Assembly: GCF_900101455.1 (NCBI RefSeq)
Contig: NZ_FMZJ01000006.1
Coordinates: 186,001 to 250,000 of the forward strand
Length of the DNA: 64,000 nt
Reading direction: 5' to 3'
DNA from: Sphingomonas sp. YR710
GTDB taxonomy: Bacteria > Pseudomonadota > Alphaproteobacteria > Sphingomonadales > Sphingomonadaceae
The translations under genes were made by a program, and so were the position numbers. Below are positions 56,579-64,000 of this stretch, one piece after another. Every line of letters starts with the position of its first letter. Positions within the stretch are counted from its first letter, which is position 1. Below the pieces are notes generated by a model that saw nothing but the letters and a program-made list of their open reading frames with translations, had not been told where the DNA came from and made no database searches.

Positions 56579-57445
56579 TCAATCGCCGACCTTGCTATAT
56601 GTTGCTATTCCCGTAGCAAAATTGAGTGGGCACGGAACCATGACCTTACGCAAGGTCCTGGCCGGCCCCTGCATCGAGACATTCGGCCGGGCATGCTGCA
56701 GGGTAATATTGTCCCAGATCACCAGGTCGCCCTCGCGCCAATGGTGCTCGAGGATTTGCTCCTCGGCATAAAAATGATCGAACAGCGTTTCCAGCATGGC
56801 TTCGCTCTCGTCATGATCGAGACCTTCGATGTGGTGCGTCATCTGTGGACAGACATATAGCAGCGTCTGCCCGGTACGCGGGTGGGTGTAGCCGATCGGT
56901 AGCGTCAGGCGCTCTTCTACCGCGAACGTGGACACGAGCACGTCCTCAGGAATGCTACCTCCGCGCTGCGCGGTCGCATCCTGACAATGGACTGCGAAGC
57001 GCCCCTCAACGCGAGCGCGCAAGTCATCCGGAAGGGTGTTCCAGCCGTTGGCCGCGCTCGCGAACAGCGTGGGAATGGCCGGCTGCTCCACATTCTGGCC
57101 GAACAGCGACAGTGCCGTGCACCCTTTCTCTATCCACATCATGTCGCAATGGAACAACAGCCTCCCGAAAGGCGCGCCGCCGCGTTCTTCGCGATTGGAG
57201 ACCAACATCTCGAAAATCGGCAGGTCATCGGGGTCGACCAAACCATCCTCGCCCAGCAGTTCGGAAATGTAGGTCTGGAAGCGAAGATCCGCGCCATTAA
57301 TGTCCCGAAATACGAGCAGGCCGCGCTCATCGAACAGCGCCTTCAGTTCGCGGCGCGTTTCCGCATCGAGCGGAACCGAAGGGTCCAGCCCGATCACTTC
57401 CGAACCGAATTCCGGCCTGAGATCCCGAATTTCCAAAAGGGCCAT
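56579..57445 (-). CDS. TauD-like Fe(II)/2-oxoglutarate dioxygenase
   Basis: 288 residues from ATG 57445 (AAGG upstream). Iron ligands HCD (His99, Asp101) in LLFHCDMMW and the distal His251 in ITLQHARPN; Arg in GPARTLRKVMV binds 2-oxoglutarate. It is a paralogue of the 58958-59830 protein (about half of residues look shared, by eye). Downstream of the P450 gene; together they suggest an oxidative pathway for one substrate. Confidence 0.88.
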   Translation of the reverse strand: MALLEIRDLRPEFGSEVIGLDPSVPLDAETRRELKALFDERGLLVFRDINGADLRFQTYISELLGEDGLVDPDDLPIFEMLVSNREERGGAPFGRLLFHCDMMWIEKGCTALSLFGQNVEQPAIPTLFASAANGWNTLPDDLRARVEGRFAVHCQDATAQRGGSIPEDVLVSTFAVEERLTLPIGYTHPRTGQTLLYVCPQMTHHIEGLDHDESEAMLETLFDHFYAEEQILEHHWREGDLVIWDNITLQHARPNVSMQGPARTLRKVMVPCPLNFATGIATYSKVGD

Positions 57446-57670
57446 CGCCTTGCCTTTCCTCATCTAAATTTTCTAAAAGCTGTCGTATCAGCTCGAGCGC
57501 CACGTATTTTCCATCAAGTCAGCTTGTTACCTGATATGATGGCACGCCTTCGGCCCGCAACAATGGGTCAGATTACGCCCTCAGCCGAATGCTCTCCCGC
57601 CGCAGGATGCAAATCGGCCTGCGGAGGTACGCCCGGGAGTCGAACAATGCATCGCGGAACGGCACATCGT

Positions 57671-58888
57671 TCAGGCCACCTTGAGGCGCGGCGTGAGCTT
57701 CGCGGGCAATGTCTCCCAGCCACGCACGGCGGACGATGAAGAGAGGCGCGCGCGATCGAGGTCAACCGTCCACTCGGGGAAGCGCGTCAGCACCTCATCC
57801 AACGCGATGCGGCCCTCGACCCGTGCTAGTGCATTTCCGAGGCAACTGTGGAACCCGACCCCGAAACTCAGGTGCGGGACGCGTTCGCGGTGGATATCGA
57901 ACTTGTCCCCGTCGACGAACCGGCTCTCGTCACGGTTGGCCGCCGCCAGAATAGCCAGGATCGTGCTCCCTTTCGGTATCGTCACGCCCTGAAACACGGC
58001 ATCACAGACCGAAAACCGCCCCGCGACATGCCCGGGCACTTCGAAACGCAATATCTCTTCGATCGCCTGCGGGATGAACGAGCGATCCTCGTAGATCTGC
58101 CGGCGCTGATCGGGATGCTCGGCCAGCGTCTTGGCGGTCCAACCGATCAGACGATTTGTGGTCTCGTTACCTGCCCCGGACAGAATATTGATGAAGATCA
58201 TGATTTCGCCGCGCGTGAGCTTGCGGCTTTTGCCGGACTGGTCGACGAACTCGGTGTTCATTAGCTCGGTCATCAGATCGTCGGATGGATGCTTCACCCG
58301 CCAATCGACATATCGGGCAAACAGCGTGCCTTCATAATCATAGTCGTGGTCGGCAGACATCGGTTGGCCGGGTTCCACCTGCAGCCGATCGTCCGTGTAC
58401 TTCTGAACTTCCTTGAGATCCTCGTCAGGGATACCGAGCAGCATGCCAATGACGCGGATCGGCATCTCAGCACCCAGATGGGTGATGAAGTCAAAGTCGC
58501 CGCCGTCAACGAAGCGATCCAGCGTTCGCGCGCAATATTCGCGTATCTGCGTCTCCAGCGCGGCCATCTTCTTCGGCGTGAACACGCGTGTCAGGATACC
58601 CCGATGCTGACCATGCAGGGGCGGATCCTCATAGATGAACATACCGGATGGATAGGTGTTCTTGGCACGGATGAATTCGAGGAGGTTTCCGTGCCGCGAA
58701 ACAAAGGAATTCCGGTCCTGAAGTAGCCTCTGGCAATCATCATAATGGCTAAGCGCGTAGAAATCATACTCCGCGTTATAATAGACCGGTGCCTCCTTAC
58801 GCAGACGCCGATAGACGGGGTAGGGATTCCTGAAATAGGCTTGGTTATAGGGATCCCAGTTCACCGGCCCGTTGCTGATCGCATTCAA
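57671..58888 (-). CDS. Cytochrome P450
   Basis: 405 residues. I-helix motif GAGNETT (238-244), ExxR in EEILRF (Glu278-Arg281) and the heme-binding loop FGVGFHSCLG with Cys349. N terminus NWDPYNQAYFRNPYPVYRRL is typical of soluble bacterial P450s. Needs a ferredoxin partner; none is adjacent. It sits between two 2-oxoglutarate dioxygenase genes. Confidence 0.95.
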   Translation of the reverse strand: MNAISNGPVNWDPYNQAYFRNPYPVYRRLRKEAPVYYNAEYDFYALSHYDDCQRLLQDRNSFVSRHGNLLEFIRAKNTYPSGMFIYEDPPLHGQHRGILTRVFTPKKMAALETQIREYCARTLDRFVDGGDFDFITHLGAEMPIRVIGMLLGIPDEDLKEVQKYTDDRLQVEPGQPMSADHDYDYEGTLFARYVDWRVKHPSDDLMTELMNTEFVDQSGKSRKLTRGEIMIFINILSGAGNETTNRLIGWTAKTLAEHPDQRRQIYEDRSFIPQAIEEILRFEVPGHVAGRFSVCDAVFQGVTIPKGSTILAILAAANRDESRFVDGDKFDIHRERVPHLSFGVGFHSCLGNALARVEGRIALDEVLTRFPEWTVDLDRARLSSSSAVRGWETLPAKLTPRLKVA

Positions 58889-58957
58889 TTGCCTGATCTC
58901 CTATACCATACCGACATTGCGATACGTCGCCGGCCGGCATGAGCCGGCCGGCTTCGA

Positions 58958-59830
58958 TCACATGCCGGCGAGGCTGAACTCCGGCTGCTTGATCTTCGGC
59001 ATTGCGGGCATCGGCGCAAAGGTCTTGCGCAAGGTTCTGGCGGGGCCATCCGCCATCACGTTGGGCCGCGCGTGCTGAAGCGCGAGATTGTCCCAGATTA
59101 CAAGGTCTCCCTTATGCCAATGGTGCTCGAACACGTTTTCCGGCGCATAGAGGTGCTGGAACAGTTCCTCGAGCAGCGCTTCGCTTTCGGCCGCCGGCAT
59201 GTCCGCGATCCCACTGGTCATCTGCTGACAAACATAAAGGAGCATTTGGCCGGTGCGGGGGTGGCGATGCCCGATCGGAAGGCGGACCTTGTCGTCATCG
59301 GCGAACTTCGCCGTCATAACATTGGCGTCACCACCCGCCCGTTGATAGCTGTTGTCGTGGACATGCTCGGCGAAGCGGCCCTCGATACGCGAGCGCAGAT
59401 CCGCCGGCAGGGTCTTCCATGCGTGTGCAGCACTGACGAACACCGTCGGTTGCGACGGCTCCTCGACATCAACCCCATAGAGCGACAGTAGCTGGCACGG
59501 CTGATCGCTCCACATCATGTCGGAATGATAGAGCAGCCTGCCGAAAGGCGCGATGCCGGTGGCCTCCTTGTTGGAGATATAGGCCTTGTGTTCCGGATCG
59601 CGATATCCCACGGCACCCGGTGCCGGCACATCTCTTCCGATAAGGGCGTAGGAAAGATAGTTTTGAAAGACGTTGTCGATCTGCAGATCTCGAAAAACCA
59701 GCACGCTGTACTTATCGAACATTTCCCGCAGCGTCTTAAGCGTCCGATCATCAAGCGGCACCTTCGGCTCCAAACCGATGACCTCGGCACCGAACAGCGG
59801 ATTTAATTGCCGCACCTCAAGCTCAACCAC
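58958..59830 (-). CDS. TauD-like Fe(II)/2-oxoglutarate dioxygenase
   Basis: 290 residues from GTG 59830 (GGAG six bases upstream). Iron ligands HSD (His102, Asp104) in LLYHSDMMW and the distal His in LALQHARPN; DGPARTLRKTF carries the 2-oxoglutarate Arg. Paralogue of the 56579-57445 protein and first in the dioxygenase-P450-dioxygenase run. Confidence 0.88.
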   Translation of the reverse strand: MVELEVRQLNPLFGAEVIGLEPKVPLDDRTLKTLREMFDKYSVLVFRDLQIDNVFQNYLSYALIGRDVPAPGAVGYRDPEHKAYISNKEATGIAPFGRLLYHSDMMWSDQPCQLLSLYGVDVEEPSQPTVFVSAAHAWKTLPADLRSRIEGRFAEHVHDNSYQRAGGDANVMTAKFADDDKVRLPIGHRHPRTGQMLLYVCQQMTSGIADMPAAESEALLEELFQHLYAPENVFEHHWHKGDLVIWDNLALQHARPNVMADGPARTLRKTFAPMPAMPKIKQPEFSLAGM

Positions 59831-60218
59831 ATCTCTCTCCTACATCACCAGCCATATAGCCATATTGGACGCTGAACGCCTCTGTGTTGGAACGATCCGG
59901 CAGACACCCTGGGTCGCGATGATGCTGCGACTCGCCATGCCGACTCATTCGAAGATTTATTACACTAGATTGTATCACAAAGAGAGTAGCTGACGAGCTA
60001 CGAAACCGCACATAAATGAAACGGGCGAGACGAATTGCCCTTTGTGAAATCAGAGGGGCTTGATGGCTTCGCATCCGCCGGTCCAACGTATCCGGCCTTC
60101 GCCTGGGTGTTGGTCGACATGCATGCTGGTGCCTTGAAGGCATCGACCAAAGTTCAAGGCGTAACGACGACACTTCGTTAGACCGCCACTCAACAAGTTG
60201 GATTACGAAAGGGTGGAG
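59831..60218. other. Intergenic region upstream of the dioxygenase cluster
   Basis: 388 bases, AT-richer near 59950-60000, where TACA (59961-59964) and TGTA (59971-59974) are inverted in TACACTAGATTGTA. It probably contains the promoters of the minus-strand cluster and the plus-strand 60219 gene. No gene seen. Confidence 0.45.
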
Positions 60219-60473
60219 ATGGAAAGCACCGAATTCCGCGCGGGGCGTGCGGAGGGACTTCGTGAGGCTCTGGCGACTCTCGAGGCCATGATCTTGACGG
60301 AGGAAATCAAGATCGAACTGCCAGCATCCTACATTACCCGCACTGCCCGGCGCACTCGGCGGCAGGCATATCGGAACGCCGCATCCAAGCTGCGGACGAT
60401 GCTTGGCAATATCACACGAAAAATGCCTGTCTCAGCTGAAATCGAAGCCAAATTGAAGAAGATCGGCCTGTAA
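60219..60473 (+). CDS. Small conserved-looking protein of unknown function
   Basis: 84 residues from ATG 60219 (TTG 60198 gives a longer form). Highly charged and helical: EFRAGRAEGLREALATLEAM, then ITRTARRTRRQAYRNAASKL and AEIEAKLKKIGL. No family recognised. Isolated on the plus strand. Confidence 0.4.
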   Translation: MESTEFRAGRAEGLREALATLEAMILTEEIKIELPASYITRTARRTRRQAYRNAASKLRTMLGNITRKMPVSAEIEAKLKKIGL

Positions 60474-60919
60474 ACTCTCGTGAGCGACCGATTGGCCAGA
60501 CATCTCCGGCCGCTTGTGATCCCCCGGCCCCCACTCTCGCATGTCACTCGAACGCATGCAGCAAACAGACCGTAGGCGGAACCGCTGAAAACGACGAAGC
60601 CCCTCAATGCAGACGTGACCATCTCAAGCGAATGCGCGATATTATTGGTCGTTTAGGGAAATGTCTGGATGCTCCGTGAGAATTGTAACCGACATCCGAG
60701 GCCGTCTCGGGACGTATAAAATATCAATTAATTTCAATATATTGACCAGACTTACATCCAAGACGATCTATTGACTTCTCACCTCAGGAATGTGCCAACT
60801 ATCTCAAAAACTCAGGCTATGCGTCAATCTAATCACAAAATGCTCTTAAGTCGTTGAGTGGGGCGATCGGCCGCACCATCGTCGGCCCCGACGCCAGGAT
60901 GAGGATAGATCCGCACTGA
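60474..60919. other. Intergenic region, no gene seen
   Basis: 446 bases with AT-rich stretches near 60715-60800 (AATTAATTTCAATATATTGAC). No credible ORF, terminator or RNA was recognised; lower GC than the chromosome average. Confidence 0.45.
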
Positions 60920-63103
60920 TCAGTCTTTCCACCGCTTTGCGAGGAGCCGAACGGACTGGACGGAACCGAGCGACGCTGCGGAATCGCCCAGGGCAAAGCC
61001 ATAGAGACCGGGCACTATCGCCCAACCATTGTCCCATCGCGCGGGAATGCGCGCGTCGATGACAAGTTGAACTTGCCTAGTTTCGCCGGGCATCAGCGAA
61101 ACCTTTGAAAACCCGGCGAGTCTCGCGACTGGCTTGCCTGCTGCGGAAACCAGATAGAGTTGGGGTACGGCCGCGCCGGCGCGCTTGCCGCTGTTCGTGA
61201 CGCGGAAGCTGGCGGTCAGAGCCTTCCCCGCTGTGAGAGACAGACCGGAATAGTCGAATGTCGTAAAGCTCAGACCGTAGCCAAATGGGAAAAGCGGCTT
61301 GATGTCCTTGCGCGCAAACCAGCGATAACCGACATCGGATCCCTCAATATCATAGTCGACGCGCAGGGTTTGCCCCGGATTTCCGCGGCCCGATATGTTG
61401 GGCTCGACAGTGTTGCTGCCATCGAGTTGCGGTCTCGGAAGCTGGTCGAGGCTTGCGGGAAAGGTCATCGGCAACCGTCCGGATGGATTGGTCTTACCGA
61501 ACAAAACCGAGGCGATCGCATCAGCGCCCCTCGCGCCCGGGTACCAGGCGGCGACAACCGCGGCTGTCTTGTCCAGCCAGGGCATGAGAACCGGGCCGCC
61601 CGTTTCCAGCACGACGATCGTATTCGGATTTGCTTCCGCGACCGCCGCGATCAGCGCGTTCTGGCCGTTGGGTAGCGAGAGATCAGGCGAATCCAGTCCC
61701 TCAGTCTGCCATTGCGTGGCGAAGACGATGGCTACGTCTGCCTTGCGCGCGGCCAGGACGGCATCGGTGATGTAATTCCCGTTGCGGTAAATGATCGTTG
61801 CATCGGGAGCGAGCGACTTGATCGCCTTGAGCGGCGAAGGCGCTTGATATGACTGCGCAAAGGCCTGGGCGAATGCCATATTGCCGCCAAAGGGCACGGC
61901 GGCCGTCGCCCCCCCTTGCCCTTGAACCTGCGACGAACCACCGCCCGACAGAACGCCGGTGTCGGCATATCCGCCGATGATGGCGATGCTCCTGGCCGAT
62001 CCCGCCAGTGGGAGTGCGCCTGCGCGGTTGCGCAACAAAACAATGCCTTCACGCTCGACTTCTTCAGCGACCAGAGCATTGGCGTCGAAGTCGATCGTCT
62101 TGATCACCGGCGGAAACCTATCGAGGCCGACGGCATAGATCGAGCGCAGGATACGACGATTCATATCCACCAGCCGGTCCGCATAGCGCGGTTCGGCAGA
62201 TGCCTTGTCCTTCAGCGCGTCGCGCAGGAAATATTTGGCGTCCAGTTGAGCGCCCGATTGTTGATCGAGGCCCGCCAGGACCGTTTCGACACCCGGCACC
62301 GCTCCCCAATCGGACATGACGAAGCCCGGGTAACGCCAGTCTTGCTTGAGCACCCTGGTAAGAAGATAATCGCTCGCGCAAGCCGGGGCGCCGTTCACCT
62401 TGTTATAGGCGCACATCACCGAACCGGGCTGCCCCTGTTCGATTGCGATCTGGAACGCGAGCAGATCGCTTTCGCGCGCCGCCGCATCGCTAATGCGAAC
62501 GTCCAGGAAGTGGCGAGCGGTTTCCTGATCGTTGAGCGCGAAATGCTTGACCGTCGCGATGACGTTCTTCGACTGGATGCCCCTGATTGCCGCGCCGCCC
62601 AGCAGCCCGGCAAGCAAGGGATCCTCGCCAAAATATTCGAACGTGCGCCCATTGCGCGGTTCCCTGCCCAGATTGATACCGCCAGCGAGCAGCACGTTGA
62701 AGCCTTTGGCATGCGCTTCTCCGCCGATCATCGCGCCGGCCCGCTCGATCAGCGCCGGGTTCCAGGTGGCGGCCATAGCCATACCCGATGGAAGCGCCGT
62801 CGCGCCGTCCTTGCGGATGCCGCCAATATAAGCGACGCCCAGGCTCGCATCGGATTCCTTGAGCGCCGGTACGTTCAGCCGGGGAATGCCCGCGACATAG
62901 CCCGCCCCTGGAATCGCATCGGCCGGGATTTTTACACCCAGGACAGGCAACGGCATGATCCCGTAGGTCAATACCGCGCGTTCCGCGTCGGTCATCGCCT
63001 TTTCGGTCATGACGGCACGCGCGTCGGGGCTTTGCACGGGCTGCGCGTCGACCGCGCAAGAACCGAGCAGCGACAGAACGATCGAGGGCAGCAGAATTCG
63101 CAT
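60920..63103 (-). CDS. Glycoside hydrolase family 3 beta-glucosidase-like lipoprotein
   Basis: 727 residues from ATG 63103. Lipobox LSLLGSC near residue 16. GH3 catalytic domain with KHFALNDQETARH, the nucleophile Asp in FVMSDWGAV, a second alpha/beta domain (GPVLMPWLDKTAAVVAAWYPG, GRLPMTFPASL) and a C-terminal fibronectin-like domain (PLFPFGYGLSFTTFDYSGL). Cleaves terminal beta-glycosyl residues. The sulfatase-like gene upstream suggests a role with a sulfated glycan. Confidence 0.92.
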   Translation of the reverse strand: MRILLPSIVLSLLGSCAVDAQPVQSPDARAVMTEKAMTDAERAVLTYGIMPLPVLGVKIPADAIPGAGYVAGIPRLNVPALKESDASLGVAYIGGIRKDGATALPSGMAMAATWNPALIERAGAMIGGEAHAKGFNVLLAGGINLGREPRNGRTFEYFGEDPLLAGLLGGAAIRGIQSKNVIATVKHFALNDQETARHFLDVRISDAAARESDLLAFQIAIEQGQPGSVMCAYNKVNGAPACASDYLLTRVLKQDWRYPGFVMSDWGAVPGVETVLAGLDQQSGAQLDAKYFLRDALKDKASAEPRYADRLVDMNRRILRSIYAVGLDRFPPVIKTIDFDANALVAEEVEREGIVLLRNRAGALPLAGSARSIAIIGGYADTGVLSGGGSSQVQGQGGATAAVPFGGNMAFAQAFAQSYQAPSPLKAIKSLAPDATIIYRNGNYITDAVLAARKADVAIVFATQWQTEGLDSPDLSLPNGQNALIAAVAEANPNTIVVLETGGPVLMPWLDKTAAVVAAWYPGARGADAIASVLFGKTNPSGRLPMTFPASLDQLPRPQLDGSNTVEPNISGRGNPGQTLRVDYDIEGSDVGYRWFARKDIKPLFPFGYGLSFTTFDYSGLSLTAGKALTASFRVTNSGKRAGAAVPQLYLVSAAGKPVARLAGFSKVSLMPGETRQVQLVIDARIPARWDNGWAIVPGLYGFALGDSAASLGSVQSVRLLAKRWKD

Positions 63104-63179
63104 GGCGAGCTTTCCGAAAGATGGAAGGAATGACCATTCGGGAGATCGAGCAGCCGACACGGCACCGGTCACTGCAAGG

Positions 63180-64000
63180 TCATGAAGGGCTATGTGATGC
63201 GGGCTTGGGGAACGCTTTCATCATGCGGTCGAACTCGAACACCGGATAGCCGGGCTGATACGTCCCGTGGAGGACAGCAGACAGGTATCGCCCGGCATCA
63301 CGCAGATATTCCTGATCTTCCTGGGCGGCCGCATCGATGGACGCGAGCGCCGGACGAGCAGTTTCACCGAGCGCCGTCAGCGAATTCAGCGCGGCAAGCC
63401 GAACCTGCCAGATTTGCCCAGGCCCGGCGAGTTCACCGAGCCGCGCGACCGCGGCCGCTTGTCCGGCACTTGCGAGCGCTTCTGCCGCGACAACGCGGAC
63501 CAGCGGCTCGCGATCGTCGAGAAGCGGCTCGAGGGCACCGTGGAAATTCCTGGCGGCGGGCCCGAGCACGAGCATTCCGGTAGCCCCCCAGTAGCGTATC
63601 ATGGGGTTGCGATCGGTCAGTGCAGCCGCCAGCGCAGGGAGATGAGCGGGATCGCGCGAAGCCGCCTGCCGGCCCAGTGTCATCAGCCGTTTCAGCGGAT
63701 AGCGCTGTTTGTCCCGACTTTCGAACCAACCTTCGCCGGCCATCGATTCAGGAACGAAGCCATTATCGCATATCAACAGCATGTGCGCATCGAGTGCGCT
63801 GCGGAAGCGCTCGACATGCGATCGGGCAGCGGGGTTCTCCATCAAATTGTCGATCTGGTCGGGGTCTTTTGTCAGATCATAGAGTTCCTCATAGGGCTTG
63901 GGACCGAAGAACCGCCCCTGCTCGGGCGTGAGCGAGCCCGCCAGATGATGCCGCTCCCAGTCCTGATAGGATTTAAGCAACCATTCAAAGGCGTTCACCA
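63180..64000 (-). CDS. Sulfatase C-terminal part with HEAT-like repeats (5' end outside window)
   Basis: The frame is open to the right edge, so the gene begins beyond the window. EELYDLTKDPDQIDNLMENP is the typical end of a type I sulfatase, preceded by AFEWLLKSYQDWERHHLAG. After it come HEAT/PBS-type repeats (ALTDRNPMIRYWGATGMLVL, LLDDREPLVRVVAAEALASA, VRLAALNSLTALGE). The catalytic Cys region is not visible. It precedes the GH3 gene and probably forms an operon with it. Confidence 0.7.
   Translation of the reverse strand, partial: VNAFEWLLKSYQDWERHHLAGSLTPEQGRFFGPKPYEELYDLTKDPDQIDNLMENPAARSHVERFRSALDAHMLLICDNGFVPESMAGEGWFESRDKQRYPLKRLMTLGRQAASRDPAHLPALAAALTDRNPMIRYWGATGMLVLGPAARNFHGALEPLLDDREPLVRVVAAEALASAGQAAAVARLGELAGPGQIWQVRLAALNSLTALGETARPALASIDAAAQEDQEYLRDAGRYLSAVLHGTYQPGYPVFEFDRMMKAFPKPASHSPS

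Overview
The window is GC-rich, gene-dense chromosomal DNA from an alphaproteobacterium, most likely a member of the Sphingomonadaceae (Sphingomonas or a close relative). Support comes from the cell-cycle regulator GcrA, conserved alphaproteobacterial gene orders (argD-argF-hslO; metZ-apaG; ptsP-rodZ-cpoB-tilS-ftsH; lysC divergent from ubiG), strong preference for TAT over TAC in most genes, and many GTCATCCC and CCCCTCCC type intergenic palindromes. No rRNA, tRNA, CRISPR array, prophage or complete insertion sequence was seen.

Layout. 1-2.3 kb: the end of a nucleotidyltransferase-family gene, then an ArsR repressor with two SRPBCC (AHSA1-like) proteins behind an operator-covered promoter. 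2.5-7.4 kb: gph, glmU, a hemerythrin-like protein, glmS and a DUF1244 protein (UDP-GlcNAc supply). 7.6-15.3 kb, minus strand: ptsP, rodZ, cpoB, tilS and ftsH, covering nitrogen-PTS signalling, cell shape, Tol-Pal division, tRNA modification and membrane proteolysis. 15.4-20.2 kb: a secreted amidohydrolase, a DUF559 gene inside 36-bp terminal inverted repeats, lysC with a nitronate monooxygenase, and ubiG. 20.5-25.2 kb: a glycosyltransferase-like membrane protein, an atypical rlmJ, and an exported HExxH protein with a helix-hairpin-helix tail. 25.2-29.7 kb: argD-argF-hslO with an unusual leader, and a beta-barrel protein. 29.8-38.2 kb: a LysR regulator, a methyltransferase, an ABC-2 permease, gcrA, an I78 inhibitor, parE, a DUF3667 protein and a metalloprotease-TPM lipoprotein. 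38.3-47.1 kb: a type III polyketide synthase with a FAD oxidoreductase, metZ-apaG-lysR-lipoprotein, a glutathione peroxidase, an M61 peptidase and two hotdog proteins. 47.1-54.4 kb: typA, a Tat-type FAD oxidoreductase, a TelA/XpaC-like pair, a YozE-like protein, a trypsin-like protease and a DUF2383 protein. 54.6-64 kb is more accessory: an outer-membrane gene remnant, chrA, a dioxygenase-P450-dioxygenase cluster, a GH3 glycosidase and the end of a sulfatase gene.

The points most worth following are: (a) the DUF559 gene as cargo of a 455-bp inverted-repeat element, with two ORF-less elements carrying similar ends in the same window; (b) the argD leader, with two nested U-tract hairpins and an out-of-frame small ORF rich in arginine codons; (c) the paired Fe(II)/2-oxoglutarate dioxygenases flanking a P450; (d) a 29-codon membrane-like ORF followed by a strong terminator between typA and the FAD oxidoreductase gene; and (e) two unusual metalloprotease domain fusions. 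All functional assignments come from reading motifs and gene context; no database search was run.
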